Positions 51,618 to 60,880 are shown, counted from the first letter of the stretch. The stretch is DNA of 64,000 nucleotides from SVQP01 sp045594705 (GCA_045594705.1 JAZNZB010000038.1:1-64000), one strand, 5' to 3'. Numbers and translations: made by a program. Notes: generated by a model from the sequence alone, not told the origin.

Positions 51618-53306
51618 TTAGTTCTTATTCTTAGTTCCTCTGTAAACGTAGTTGAGTCTGCCCAAAGGTGCGGCATCCCCCTTATCGTAAAAGTCCTCAA
51701 TATTTGTCAGCTCCTCGGTGCTGTCCGCAGCCTTGAACCAGACAGTAAAATCGTCACGGTCAAGACCGAGTACCGCTCTGGGTGCAATGATCAGCAGCAT
51801 GTTGCCGGAGCATCTGTATACCACGTCCCCGAAATCGGCTGCGCGCAGGCCGTCTACGATCACAGCCACGGTGCTCTTATGGTCGTCGTAGGGCTTGTTG
51901 TTCAGCACGTACTGATACTCTTTCCCACCGTCTGTATTGAGATAGATCTTCATCCAGCTTCCCTGTCCGTCCCAAGGCTTGATCTCGTCCTTGGTAATAA
52001 TCCCGAAATAGATAAAATCGTCGTCGTGGCTGACGGTCATTCCTGTAATAGCATTGCGCTGGGTGCGGTTTTCATATACCGTGCCGGAGCCCTGGGCGCA
52101 TCTTGCAAAGTCACCGTCTGAGAAATTATGATACTCAGCCCAGACCTCCTCGGCTTCATCCTGCTCGGAATCGTTGTAATAATCCACGGGGGCAAGCTCT
52201 GCAAAGGTATCGTACTCGTCCACGCCTTTATACTTACGGACGTAGTCGACCAGCTGCATGAAGTAATTGTCAAAATAACCTCCGCGCATCATTTCAATAT
52301 CGCGGCTATATTCATAGTTGGCACAGTCCACAAACATAATGGGACGCTCGGGAATGCCCTGCCAATGGCCTGCGATCCATTCGTTCCAGCCCGTGACCAG
52401 CACGATGGGCGGATCGGTCTCGATGGCGCGCTCAAACTGCTCGGCGAAATTGTAGCCGTGCAGGTAGGCATCCGGATCAGGATCGTTATGCATATCGTGG
52501 AAGCCGCGGCCGTTGTTATCGGTCTCGCCATACATCACCGAGTCGCCAAAGCGCAGCTGCGGATGCTGGGCAACAGAGACGTTGATCACCTCGTCCTCGC
52601 CCTTCAGATTGGCAAACACGCGCTGCGGACGGGTAAAATCCATCCAGGGCCAGCCGCCCAGCTTATCGGGCTCGTTGGGCCACTGCGACATCTTAATATT
52701 GAAGAATTCTCTGCATTCGGGCGAGCACTCCTCTTCTACTGCGATAATGACCGGTTTGCCTTCAAAGCAGAACCAAGTGTCGGGGCAATAGTTTACGGCA
52801 TAGATCTTATCATAGATTTCCTGCACGGTCTTGCCGGAATGCGTGTTGGTATAGAACATGACCTTAGGGATCTTCCAGCCGTCGCGAGCGTATTCGTCCA
52901 GCACGCGCATGACAAGCTTGACGTTGTGCTCGTAGATGCAGGCATTGGTGGTATCGAAGAACAAAAAGTCAACGTCCGCCTGGATCAGCAGCTTCATGTG
53001 ACGGCGTACGACCCACTCGTCATCGGAATAATAATATCCGTAAAAGGGCTCGCCCCAATGGTGATACGTGCCAATGCCACCCCAGTACTCCGCATCCGGG
53101 TGCTGCCCTGCGTCGGGGTGCTTGGCCGTGATCTTGGAGATATCGTAGGGCTTGTGTCTGCCATGCTCGCCAAGCCACAGAAAATAAAACATACCAACAA
53201 GGCGGTTTTCTCTGCGCGCCGGAGCGTTTTCGCGGTCGGCTGTCCTTCTGCCCAGCGCATCGGTAGCCATCAAAGGTCCGTTTGCATAATTCTTATATTG
53301 CTTCAT
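51618..53306 (-). CDS. GH99/GH71-like TIM-barrel glycoside hydrolase with a CBM9-like C-terminus
   Basis: 562 residues without a signal peptide, so cytoplasmic. The barrel-like part (about 35-370) contains VGMFYFLWLGEHGRHKPYDI, VDFLFFDTTNACIYEHNV and VLVTGWNEWIAGHW (about 300-313), the last typical of GH99/71-like enzymes where the Glu is a catalytic candidate. Residues about 380-550 form a beta-sandwich (VSHDDDFIYFGIITKDEIKP) like CBM9 or DOMON-type domains. The family name is approximate. Located 18 bp after DUF1667 and 12 bp ahead of the His-rich GTPase gene, all in one orientation. Confidence 0.7.
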   Translation of the reverse strand: MKQYKNYANGPLMATDALGRRTADRENAPARRENRLVGMFYFLWLGEHGRHKPYDISKITAKHPDAGQHPDAEYWGGIGTYHHWGEPFYGYYYSDDEWVVRRHMKLLIQADVDFLFFDTTNACIYEHNVKLVMRVLDEYARDGWKIPKVMFYTNTHSGKTVQEIYDKIYAVNYCPDTWFCFEGKPVIIAVEEECSPECREFFNIKMSQWPNEPDKLGGWPWMDFTRPQRVFANLKGEDEVINVSVAQHPQLRFGDSVMYGETDNNGRGFHDMHNDPDPDAYLHGYNFAEQFERAIETDPPIVLVTGWNEWIAGHWQGIPERPIMFVDCANYEYSRDIEMMRGGYFDNYFMQLVDYVRKYKGVDEYDTFAELAPVDYYNDSEQDEAEEVWAEYHNFSDGDFARCAQGSGTVYENRTQRNAITGMTVSHDDDFIYFGIITKDEIKPWDGQGSWMKIYLNTDGGKEYQYVLNNKPYDDHKSTVAVIVDGLRAADFGDVVYRCSGNMLLIIAPRAVLGLDRDDFTVWFKAADSTEELTNIEDFYDKGDAAPLGRLNYVYRGTKNKN

Positions 53307-53324
53307 GGTCGTTTCCTCCCCGCA

Positions 53325-53681
53325 TTATTCGATATAGGACGTAACGATAATATCCGCTCCCGTATCAAGAATATTGGCCACGACAACGTCGCCCTGACGG
53401 ACGCAGTCGGAAACGCTAAGCGCGTTAATCAGCTTCATTGCGTCAAACAAAAGCTCCTTGGGGATTGCTTGATTGGATTTTACCGCTACCACCTCACCGC
53501 TCTTGGTCATGACGGTGGTAGTCAAGGTTCTTGTGGGGCAAGTGCATTCGGCAACTGCATAGTCGTTGCCTCGCTTACATGCGTTTCCCTTAACAGACAA
53601 TACGTTTTTACCCTCGTATTCCACGGTCAGCTGACAGCCGCGAGGGCAAATGATACAAGTCATTTCTCTGATATTAGCCAT
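53325..53681 (-). CDS. DUF1667 small cysteine-rich protein
   Basis: 118 residues starting MANIREMTCIICPRGCQLTV, with six conserved cysteines (CIICPRGC, NACKRG, ECTCP) that probably bind a metal or Fe-S cluster. DUF1667 proteins accompany GlpA/GlpB-like flavoproteins and are thought to serve as a third subunit linking the glycerol-3-phosphate dehydrogenase to its electron acceptor. The start at 53681 behind GGAGGG is used; the frame extends to 53744 within the preceding gene. It is the third gene of the trio. Confidence 0.87.
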   Translation of the reverse strand: MANIREMTCIICPRGCQLTVEYEGKNVLSVKGNACKRGNDYAVAECTCPTRTLTTTVMTKSGEVVAVKSNQAIPKELLFDAMKLINALSVSDCVRQGDVVVANILDTGADIIVTSYIE

Positions 53682-53685
53682 TTTC

Positions 53686-54930
53686 TCAGCCCTCCAATCC
53701 GATGCTGATCTCGCCCGTTCCGATCTCGGCCAGCACCTTTGCATCCAGCTTTACCGTCTCCATCTCACCGGGAGCAAGCTTGATCTTTTTCTTACTTGAA
53801 ATCACATTCTCTCCGCATCTGACCACGATCTTTTTGTCGCGGAACACGTCGGATACACGGAAATAGACCACGGTATCCTGTGCGCTGGTGATCCTTTGCG
53901 GTACGGTATAGCGTACACCGTTGACGGGACGCACACAAATATCCACACGCTCGCTCCCGATTCCTGCAATGTAATCCGCAGCGGCACAGCCCGCGATCTC
54001 AGCCTCGTCGGACACGTAGTCCACAAGGTCGTGCACGTGCAGCACGTTGCCGCAAGCAAATACACCGGGCACGGAGGTTTGTCTGTTCTGGTCGGTCACG
54101 GCTCCACCCGTGATGCGGTCAATATCAATACCCGCACCCTTGGTCAGCTCGTTTTCGGGCAGCAAGCCGCAGGAAAGCAGCAGCGTATCGCACGCGATGT
54201 ACTGCTCGGTCTCTTTGATGGGTCTGCGCTGCTCATCCACCTTGGCAATGGTCACACCCGTGACTCTTTCCTTACCGTGAATCTGCACGACCGTGTGAGA
54301 AAGCAACAGCGGAATACCGAAATCGTTCAGACACTGCTCAATATTTCTTGCAAGGCCACCGGAATAAGGCATCAGCTCACAGACCGCCTTGACCTTTGCG
54401 CCCTCCAGCGTCATGCGGCGCGCCATGATCAGACCGATATCGCCCGAGCCGAGGATGACCACCTCTTTACCGGGCATATAGCCCTTGATATTGACGTACT
54501 TCTGTGCAGTGCCCGCAGTATAAATACCCGACGGACGTGAGCCTGCGATGTTGAGCGCACCCTTGGGACGCTCGCGGCAGCCCATGGCTAAAATGATGGC
54601 GTCTGCCTTGATATGCATAATTCCATCGGTGGAGTTGATGGCGGTGATTTCCTTATCGGGCGTGATCTTTGTGACCATAGTGCCCACCTTATAAGGAATG
54701 CCAAGCTCCTTGACCTGCTCTGCATAGCGAGCAGCATACTCGGGGCCCGTCAGCTCCTCGCCGAATTTATGAAGGCCGAAGCCGTTATGAATACACTGGC
54801 GAAGGATGCCGCCAAGATGCGCCTCGCGCTCCAGGATCAGAATATCCTTGACCCCTGCCTTGTATGCAGCAACCGCTGCACTCATGCCTGCAGGGCCACC
54901 GCCCACGATGACAAGTGAGACTTTAAGCAT
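53686..54930 (-). CDS. FAD/NAD(P)-dependent oxidoreductase, GlpB-position subunit
   Basis: 414 residues with an N-terminal FAD motif VIVGGGPAGMSAAVAAYKAG (about 7-26), FAD contact IILAMGCRERPKG and a second Rossmann motif VVILGSGDIGLIMARRM (about 158-174) for NAD(P). The end of FAD binding is in GVFACGNVLHVHDLVDYVSD. It is the pyridine-nucleotide-disulfide type oxidoreductase that sits between the GlpA-like protein and DUF1667 in Clostridia. The start overlaps the GlpA-like gene stop by eight bases. Its substrate in isolation is unknown; electron transfer from the GlpA-like subunit is the likely role. Confidence 0.85.
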   Translation of the reverse strand: MLKVSLVIVGGGPAGMSAAVAAYKAGVKDILILEREAHLGGILRQCIHNGFGLHKFGEELTGPEYAARYAEQVKELGIPYKVGTMVTKITPDKEITAINSTDGIMHIKADAIILAMGCRERPKGALNIAGSRPSGIYTAGTAQKYVNIKGYMPGKEVVILGSGDIGLIMARRMTLEGAKVKAVCELMPYSGGLARNIEQCLNDFGIPLLLSHTVVQIHGKERVTGVTIAKVDEQRRPIKETEQYIACDTLLLSCGLLPENELTKGAGIDIDRITGGAVTDQNRQTSVPGVFACGNVLHVHDLVDYVSDEAEIAGCAAADYIAGIGSERVDICVRPVNGVRYTVPQRITSAQDTVVYFRVSDVFRDKKIVVRCGENVISSKKKIKLAPGEMETVKLDAKVLAEIGTGEISIGLEG

Positions 54931-56368
54931 TGTCCTTCCCTCCTTTGGTTCTTCCGTAATTGATGATTGAGGCGCCGCCCGATTTGGTGACCTGCTCGTA
55001 AGGAATGCCCAACTCGCGGGACAAAATCTCGACTACGATGGACGAGCAGAAGCCGCCCTGGCATCTGCCCATGCCGCTGCGTGTGCGTCTCTTGACGCCA
55101 TCCACGTCGCGTGCACCGGGATTTGTGCGGATCGCGTACACGATCTCGCCCTCGGTGACTTCCTCGCATCGGCAGACCATATTGCCATACGCGGGCTCTT
55201 TTGCAATGACCTCATTCTTCTGCTCGTCGTCAAGCTTACGATACCAGCCCGACGGCTTGCGAATGGGATTCCAGTCCTCTTTCTTTTCAAGCACAAGGCC
55301 TTCCTTGCCAAGCAGCTCGACGCAATACTCGCCAAGTGCGGGTGCGCTTGTCAGGCCGGGGCTTTCAATGCCGCCGAACGTGATAAACCCGGGGGCGGAT
55401 GCATGGATGATAAAATCGCCCGTACTGCCGACTGCACGAAGCCCTGTAAAGCTTGTGATCACTCCGCCGAACGGAATGCCCTTGATGTATCTTGCGCTCT
55501 GCTCGCGGATGCTTGCAGTACCCTCGGCGGTGGTATCAAGGTCCTCCTTGTCTGTCATATCCACAGCGGTAGGCCCTAACATGACGTTGCCACCCGTGGT
55601 TGCCGTGACCAGGATGCCCTTGCCCTTGGGTGTGGGCGTGGAGAACAGCGTATAGCCGGTCAGAGAGGGCGTGTACGCCTTGTCCAGCACCATATATTCA
55701 CCGCGTCTGGGATGCACGTCAAACGACTCATCCCCTACCATAGCTGCGATCTTATCCGAATAAAGGCCTGCTGCATTGACAACATATCTTGCTTCGACCT
55801 TCTGATCCCCCGCATACAGCGTATAACCGCCGTCAGCGGATTCGATGCGGTCCACTTCAAAATTGCGAATAAACTGCGCGCCGTTGTCCATGGCGTTGCC
55901 AAGTCCCGCGTCGCAAAGACCAAACGGGCTGACAATCGCACCCGTAGGTGCCCAGAGTGCACAGGTGACCTCCTCGGTCACGTTGGGCTCAAGTGCAAGC
56001 ACACCTTCGCGGTCAAGCACCGCAAGTCCCTCGACGCCGTTTTTGACGCCGCGCTCGTAAAGGTCTTCAAGCGTAGCCTTGTCCTCGTCGCCATAGCCAA
56101 GCACCAAGGAGCCGTTACGCACGTACTTGACACCAAGCTCTGCGCAGACCTGCTCCATCATCTTGGAGCCCGCTACGTTAAAGCGAGCCTTGAGCGTGCC
56201 CGGCTTTGCATCAAAGCCTGCGTGCACGATGGCGCTGTTGGCGCGCGAGGCGCCCGTGCAAACGTCGTTGGCTCTCTCCACAACGCACACGTCCAGCTTG
56301 TATGCGGACAGGGCTCTTGCGCACATCGCGCCCACGACGCCCGCACCTATAATACATACGTCAAACAT
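54923..56368 (-). CDS. FAD-dependent glycerol-3-phosphate dehydrogenase-like protein (GlpA type, BFD domain)
   Basis: 481 residues. The FAD motif is DVCIIGAGVVGAMCARALSA (about 3-22). A DAO-type domain follows with GSLVLGYGDED, VVNAAGLYSDKIAAMVG and HPRRGEYMVLDK. A C-terminal BFD-like [2Fe-2S] domain carries VCRCEEVTEGEIVYAI and GRCQGGFC. This fits GlpA-type glycerol-3-phosphate dehydrogenase or a related L-2-hydroxyacid-like oxidase fused to BFD. The start at 56368 behind GGAGG is used; the frame to 56440 overlaps the promoter. First gene of the operon with GlpB-like and DUF1667 genes. Confidence 0.87.
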   Translation of the reverse strand: MFDVCIIGAGVVGAMCARALSAYKLDVCVVERANDVCTGASRANSAIVHAGFDAKPGTLKARFNVAGSKMMEQVCAELGVKYVRNGSLVLGYGDEDKATLEDLYERGVKNGVEGLAVLDREGVLALEPNVTEEVTCALWAPTGAIVSPFGLCDAGLGNAMDNGAQFIRNFEVDRIESADGGYTLYAGDQKVEARYVVNAAGLYSDKIAAMVGDESFDVHPRRGEYMVLDKAYTPSLTGYTLFSTPTPKGKGILVTATTGGNVMLGPTAVDMTDKEDLDTTAEGTASIREQSARYIKGIPFGGVITSFTGLRAVGSTGDFIIHASAPGFITFGGIESPGLTSAPALGEYCVELLGKEGLVLEKKEDWNPIRKPSGWYRKLDDEQKNEVIAKEPAYGNMVCRCEEVTEGEIVYAIRTNPGARDVDGVKRRTRSGMGRCQGGFCSSIVVEILSRELGIPYEQVTKSGGASIINYGRTKGGKDNA

Positions 56369-56411
56369 ACCGTAATACCTCCAAGTATACATAGTAATCC
56401 TATTATAAGTT

Positions 56412-56440
56412 ATTATAACACTATCCTTTTGATTCGTCAA
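56412..56440 (-). promoter_or_regulatory. promoter of the GlpA-like operon
   Basis: Minus strand: TTGACG (56435-56440), 17 bp, TATAAT (56412-56417). No other promoter was found before the terminator at 47499, so the operon may reach seven genes. Confidence 0.83.
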
Positions 56441-56458
56441 GAAATCAGAGCGTTTTTA

Positions 56459-56487
56459 TTGACAATTTTCTTTGGCTGTGATAAACT
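56459..56487 (+). promoter_or_regulatory. promoter of the beta-propeller hydrolase gene
   Basis: TTGACA (56459-56464), 17 bp, TAAACT (56482-56487). The -10 hexamer is imperfect. Confidence 0.68.
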
Positions 56488-56519
56488 GAAATTATCATAC
56501 AGCCGAAAGGAGCATACTG

Positions 56520-58136
56520 ATGAACAAGCATTTCAAGTTAAGCCTTCCCGACTCCGGCAAGGATATTTATATGCCCAGAAAGACACAGACCTGGGGATAC
56601 CGCTACGGCCCTTCTATCATGGTCGAGGGCGACGTTTGCCGCGCATGGTTCGCCTCCCCCGGAGATTGCTTTGAAGCAGACTGGTTTACCTATCGCGAAT
56701 CCCGCGACAAGGGCGAGACCTGGACCGACGAGCGCGTGGTGCTGACTCCCACGCCCGATTCCATGGACTGGTTCTCTGTTTGTGACCCTGCGGTTTTCAA
56801 ATACGGGAAATACTACTACATCGGCTACACTTCCACCATTTTTGCTGACGGTGGCGGCGTTTGCAACAACGGATTCGTGGCAAGAAGCGAAAACCCCGAC
56901 GGTCCCTTCTTCAAGTGGACGGGCGACGGCTGGGGCGAATACCGCAACGGCTGTGCATGGATGGGCAAGCCTGCGCCCATTATCTACTACGACGAGGATT
57001 GGAAACACTGGGGGGCGGGTGAGTTTTCCTTCGTGGTCAAGGACGACCTGCTCTACATCTATTACACCTGGACCTCCAAAAAGGCAGACGGAACAAGCTA
57101 CTCACAGACACGTGTGGCAACCGCCGACATCACGCGCGAGGATTGGCCGCGCACCATCGTGCAGCACGGCGTGGCTGCGGTGCGCAACGGCGGCGGAAAC
57201 GATTCCTATGACGTAGTCTTTTGCGAAGAGCTCGGCAAGTTCATTGCCCTTTCCACCGACAAGCGGTTTTCGGGGGACAGCTTTTTGTCTGTTTCCGAGT
57301 CGGACGACGGCCTTGTATTTACCCGAGTCAACGACATCCGCACCAACACCTGCTTTATGCTGCACAACTGCGGCATTTCGGGTGACGCACAACACCATAT
57401 AGGGCAAGGCGATACCCTGCTGCTCGGCTATGCTTACGGCAACCAATGGGGCAAATGGGGTACGAGATTGCACAGATACGAGTACACTCTCATGGACGAG
57501 GACTACTATTCCGAGCTGGATCTGCCCAATCTTGCCATGGAGAGCGAGCTTTGGGAGCGCGACCCCGACATGCAGCCCATGATCCTGACAGCCGTGAAAC
57601 CGCACTACATCCGCGTCAAGCCCGGCACAACCGCACCGATTGAAATGAAGACCTACAACTCCTGCTACGAGCCGGAAATGATAGATCCGTCTCTGCTCAC
57701 GTTTGACAACTTTGACACCGAGATCGTAGAGATCAAGGACGGTATGGTCATCGGTAAACAGGTGGGATACACCTACGTGGATGCGCATCTTGGAAACCTT
57801 TGCGGCACGGTGCTTGTGTACGTGGATGCGCCCGATACCTGCTACGATGCGGGCACGCGCACGGTGGTTTCGTTTGAGCCGATGCTCGACACATACGTCA
57901 TTTCCCTTTCCGAGGGCGTCGCCAAGCAGCTGCGAGGACTGGCGCATTGGTCGGACGGCAGGTGGTACGAGATCTGCGAGGTCAAGGACGGCGTGACCTA
58001 TCAAAACCACTCCCCCGAGCTGATCAGCGTAGACGAACGCGGCATTTGCAAGGCACTCGGCACCACGGGTACGGCCAAGGTCACCCTGCAAGCGGGAGAT
58101 TTTGCATTTGACGTCAACGTCATTGTGACAAAATAA
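56520..58136 (+). CDS. GH43/GH117-like five-bladed beta-propeller protein with Ig-like C-terminus
   Basis: 538 residues with no signal peptide. A beta-propeller region (about 1-345) carries RYGPSIMVEGDVCRAWF, MDWFSVCDPAVFKYGKYYYI and GYTSTIF, where the DP Asp is a candidate catalytic or substrate-contact residue as in GH43/GH32-like enzymes. Later blades include LYIYYTWTSK. Residues about 350-535 form Ig-like (BIG2-like) strands, ending GTTGTAKVTLQAGDFAFDV. The family assignment is approximate and activity is not proven. AAGGAG lies before the ATG. It diverges from the GlpA-like operon, with its own promoter and terminator. Confidence 0.7.
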   Translation: MNKHFKLSLPDSGKDIYMPRKTQTWGYRYGPSIMVEGDVCRAWFASPGDCFEADWFTYRESRDKGETWTDERVVLTPTPDSMDWFSVCDPAVFKYGKYYYIGYTSTIFADGGGVCNNGFVARSENPDGPFFKWTGDGWGEYRNGCAWMGKPAPIIYYDEDWKHWGAGEFSFVVKDDLLYIYYTWTSKKADGTSYSQTRVATADITREDWPRTIVQHGVAAVRNGGGNDSYDVVFCEELGKFIALSTDKRFSGDSFLSVSESDDGLVFTRVNDIRTNTCFMLHNCGISGDAQHHIGQGDTLLLGYAYGNQWGKWGTRLHRYEYTLMDEDYYSELDLPNLAMESELWERDPDMQPMILTAVKPHYIRVKPGTTAPIEMKTYNSCYEPEMIDPSLLTFDNFDTEIVEIKDGMVIGKQVGYTYVDAHLGNLCGTVLVYVDAPDTCYDAGTRTVVSFEPMLDTYVISLSEGVAKQLRGLAHWSDGRWYEICEVKDGVTYQNHSPELISVDERGICKALGTTGTAKVTLQAGDFAFDVNVIVTK

Positions 58137-58159
58137 TTGACAGTTGTGAAACATTCGCT

Positions 58160-58284
58160 GTAGGGGGCGACGTCCTCGACGCCCCCTCCCATATATACCA
58201 CCTTATTAACGGACAGCCGAGGACGCCTGTCCCTACATGACGTTGTTGATGCAAAACGGGCTGTCGAGGACGTCAGCCCCTACC
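58160..58284. repeat. cluster of three REP-like imperfect palindromes
   Basis: Three related copies share the core CGTCCTCG inside a stem. Copy 1 is at 58161-58186 (plus orientation, TGTAGGGGGCG... closing GCCCCC). Copy 2 is at 58211-58237 (inverted, GGACAG / CTGTCC, ending CCCTACA). Copy 3 is at 58258-58283 (inverted, GGGCTG / CAGCCC, ending CCCTAC). Each has TGTAGGG at one edge. They resemble dispersed intergenic palindromes of the REP type. They lie between the stop of the propeller gene and its terminator. Confidence 0.7.
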
Positions 58285-58305
58285 GACAGACGGATTGCAT
58301 AGAAT

Positions 58306-58344
58306 AGCCCCCGACGGACTCAAAAATCCTTCGGGGGTGCTTTT
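58306..58344 (+). terminator. terminator after the propeller gene and palindrome cluster
   Basis: An imperfect stem (AGCCCCCGA with CGGA / TCCTTCGGGGGTGCT) is followed by TTTTATTC on the plus strand. Confidence 0.68.
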
Positions 58345-58350
58345 ATTCAA

Positions 58351-60129
58351 TTATTTCATCTGCAAATTCTGCAGCTCCGGTGTATCCGTGAACATGATTA
58401 CGGGATCGGTATAGCCATCCGATTCAAAGACCACGATCTCGTTGTCGCCCGTGTGCAAGAGTGGTGCGGGCAGGTACAGCGTTTTCTGCGGACCTGCGGG
58501 ATTATAGTAACGGCCGATATTGAAACCGTTGACCGTGACAAAACCTTTGTGAAAGCCATCAAGGCGAACGAAGGTATCTTTAGGGGCCTCATCAAGATGC
58601 AGATTGCCGCGCAGGAATGCGGGTCCGGAAAACCCGTGCTCGGGTGCATAGGTCAGACCGGTCAGATCGTCCATGGTCATGGGGTACATCTCCCAGCCGA
58701 AGTGATAACGCTGCCCCAGGCGCACGCCGCCCAAAATTCCCTTCTTATCCAGCAAATTGATGCCGTAATTAACTCTGCCCATGTTCTCGACCAGAATATC
58801 CACCACGGCGGACTCACCGAAATCAAGCGAAACGTTGATCTCATCGTTTCGGCGGTCACGCTCCTTGATGCCTGCAAATTGCCCGTTGACAAACACAATG
58901 GCGCGGTCGTGCAGCTCACCAAAGCAAAGCGGCAGCGGCTCAATCGGGCCATGAATGGTGGTGCGATACAGCGTAAAGCCGAAGTCCTGCCCCAGCTGCT
59001 CCATGGTTTTGGGGAATGCAGCCCTGACGGGAGAAGACAGCTTGTCAAGATTCTCAAACAGCTCCGCCTGCTCGGTCAGCGTAAGGTTGCCGTAGGCTGC
59101 CTTTTCGGAGTTTTTGACCTCGATTTCGGGCGCAGGCTTGCCCGTTCTTCGTGCGATCAGATCCTTGACTGCCTCATAAAGCGGGGTGGTATCCCCTGCT
59201 TCGGTCAACAGCGCGCGGTAGTCGTAGCTTGTGATGGTGGGCTGATACTCGCCCGGATGATTTGCGCCGTTCCAAAAAGCGAAATTGGTGCCGCCATGGA
59301 ACATATACAAATTAAAGGACGCGCCGAGATCAAAGAACTTTTCGATCTCGCGCACGATGTCCTCGATGGGTCGCAGCTGCGTGCCCGACTCGTACCAATG
59401 GTCAAACCAGCCGTCCCAGAACTCACCGCACATCAGAGGGCGATCCTTTTGGAACTCGTTCAAGGTCAAAATCTGCTCGGTATAGCTGCCGAAATTGGCC
59501 ACGGCCAGCACCTCGGGCAACGTACCGCCGCTCAGCATCCACTTAGCCGTGCCGTCCGAGGTGAACAGCAGACAATCAATGCCGTTTTCGCGGTAGATAT
59601 CCACGATCTTTTGCAAATAGACCTTATCGTCGCCGTAGCTGCCGTACTCATTCTCGACCTGTACCATGATGACGTTGCCGCCGTTGGTGCACAGATGCGG
59701 ACGGATGCGCGAGAGCAGCTCGCGATAATACGGCTTTACCTTGGATAGGTACATGGGATCGTCACAGCGCAGCGCAATATCGGGATAAGAGAGCAGCCAG
59801 GAAGGAAGTCCACCGAAATCCCATTCGGCACAAATGTAAGGCCCCGGACGAAGGATGACGAAAAGACCCAGCTTTTCTGCCGTTTCGATAAATTTCTCAA
59901 TATCAAGCAGCCCCGAGAAATCAAACTGCCCTTCCCGTCTCTCGTGCAGATTCCAGCAGGTATAGGTCTCGACCGTATTGAGTCCGCATGCCTTGAGCTT
60001 GAGCAGTCTGTCCTCCCATTGCTCGGGCAGGGTGCGGAAATAATGCACAGCACCCGACAGAATGGTCACGGGCTGACCGTCATAAAGAAATTGTGCGTTT
60101 TCGTATGCAAATGTGTGCTTCATATCCAT
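58351..60129 (-). CDS. GH35 beta-galactosidase
   Basis: 592 residues. The TIM barrel contains GAVHYFRTLPEQWEDRLLKL, ETYTCWNLHE and LRPGPYICAEWDFGGLPSWL. The acid/base Glu is in VQVENEYGSYG (about 155-165) and the nucleophile Glu in CGEFWDGWFDHW (about 228-239). The C-terminal part has two jelly-roll domains (GPAFLRGNLHLDEAPKDTFV, VNGFNIGRYYNPAGP). It removes terminal beta-galactose from oligosaccharides. With no signal peptide it works inside the cell. The ATG at 60129 lies 3 bp after the AIM24-family gene stop; the ribosome binding site is poor (GAG), so it may depend on coupled translation. Confidence 0.92.
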   Translation of the reverse strand: MDMKHTFAYENAQFLYDGQPVTILSGAVHYFRTLPEQWEDRLLKLKACGLNTVETYTCWNLHERREGQFDFSGLLDIEKFIETAEKLGLFVILRPGPYICAEWDFGGLPSWLLSYPDIALRCDDPMYLSKVKPYYRELLSRIRPHLCTNGGNVIMVQVENEYGSYGDDKVYLQKIVDIYRENGIDCLLFTSDGTAKWMLSGGTLPEVLAVANFGSYTEQILTLNEFQKDRPLMCGEFWDGWFDHWYESGTQLRPIEDIVREIEKFFDLGASFNLYMFHGGTNFAFWNGANHPGEYQPTITSYDYRALLTEAGDTTPLYEAVKDLIARRTGKPAPEIEVKNSEKAAYGNLTLTEQAELFENLDKLSSPVRAAFPKTMEQLGQDFGFTLYRTTIHGPIEPLPLCFGELHDRAIVFVNGQFAGIKERDRRNDEINVSLDFGESAVVDILVENMGRVNYGINLLDKKGILGGVRLGQRYHFGWEMYPMTMDDLTGLTYAPEHGFSGPAFLRGNLHLDEAPKDTFVRLDGFHKGFVTVNGFNIGRYYNPAGPQKTLYLPAPLLHTGDNEIVVFESDGYTDPVIMFTDTPELQNLQMK

Positions 60130-60132
60130 ATC

Positions 60133-60816
60133 TCAATCGTTACTTGTGGGAATATACGGTGCAATGGCTGCCGCTGTTGCCATAATGGGCATGGACTGTA
60201 CCCAGATCTTACCCGGGCCGGTCACACGCGTGTTAAAGAAGCCCTCGCCGCCAAACAGCACGTTTTTCGCGCCCTTGACGCTCTCCAGCTCCATGGTACA
60301 GGCCTCGGTCATGGCTGCAAGATACCCTGTGCCGAGAATAATGCTCTGCCCTGCGGCAAGCTCATATTCTTTGCAGTAGCCGTCGATCTCAACAAACACA
60401 AGGCCATCACCCGTGATCTTCTGCATGATAAAGCCTTCACCGCCAAACAACCCTTGGCCGATCTTTTTGCGGAAATGGATGGACAGATTCAGTCCCTTCT
60501 CCATGGCCAAAAAGCCCTTTTTCTGCACGATGATGCCATTGCCGGGCGTGACGTGAAAAGGCAGGATCGAGCCCGGGAAGGAGGACGAAAACGCGATCAT
60601 GCCGGGGCGACCCTCTGCGGTATATTCGTTCAAAAACACGGATTCGCCCGAAAACAGTCTGCCCATGGCCTTGCCAAATCCGCCTGCGTTTGTTTCCATT
60701 TTCATATTGGGGCTCATCCAGCTCATAGCCCCTCTCTCTGTGCAAAGCGTTTGCCCTGCCTCGGGATAACAGATCACAACGGGAAGCGAATCTCCTTGAA
60801 TTTCATATTTGATCAT
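60133..60816 (-). CDS. AIM24/TIGR00266-family protein
   Basis: 227 residues starting MIKYEIQGDSLPVVICYPEA, with the repeated beta-helix-like pattern of the AIM24 family (AMSWMSPNMKMETNAGGFGK, GLFGGEGFIMQKITGDGLVF). The role in bacteria is unknown; the mitochondrial relative is tied to inner-membrane organisation. AAAGGAG precedes the ATG. It sits between an SGNH-hydrolase lipoprotein and a GH35 gene in the same direction. No promoter was found in front of it, so read-through past the weak hairpin at 60838 is likely. Confidence 0.88.
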   Translation of the reverse strand: MIKYEIQGDSLPVVICYPEAGQTLCTERGAMSWMSPNMKMETNAGGFGKAMGRLFSGESVFLNEYTAEGRPGMIAFSSSFPGSILPFHVTPGNGIIVQKKGFLAMEKGLNLSIHFRKKIGQGLFGGEGFIMQKITGDGLVFVEIDGYCKEYELAAGQSIILGTGYLAAMTEACTMELESVKGAKNVLFGGEGFFNTRVTGPGKIWVQSMPIMATAAAIAPYIPTSND

Positions 60817-60837
60817 ATTGAACTCCTTTCATGGACA

Positions 60838-60869
60838 AAGCCCTGCACGGAATACTCCGTGCAGGGCTT
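60838..60869 (-). terminator. stem-loop between the SGNH-lipoprotein and AIM24 genes
   Basis: A 14-bp perfect stem (AAGCCCTGCACGGA / TCCGTGCAGGGCTT) with loop ATAC. The minus-strand side has only three Ts afterwards, so partial termination or message processing is plausible. Confidence 0.62.
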
Positions 60870-60880
60870 GATATAGGTTA

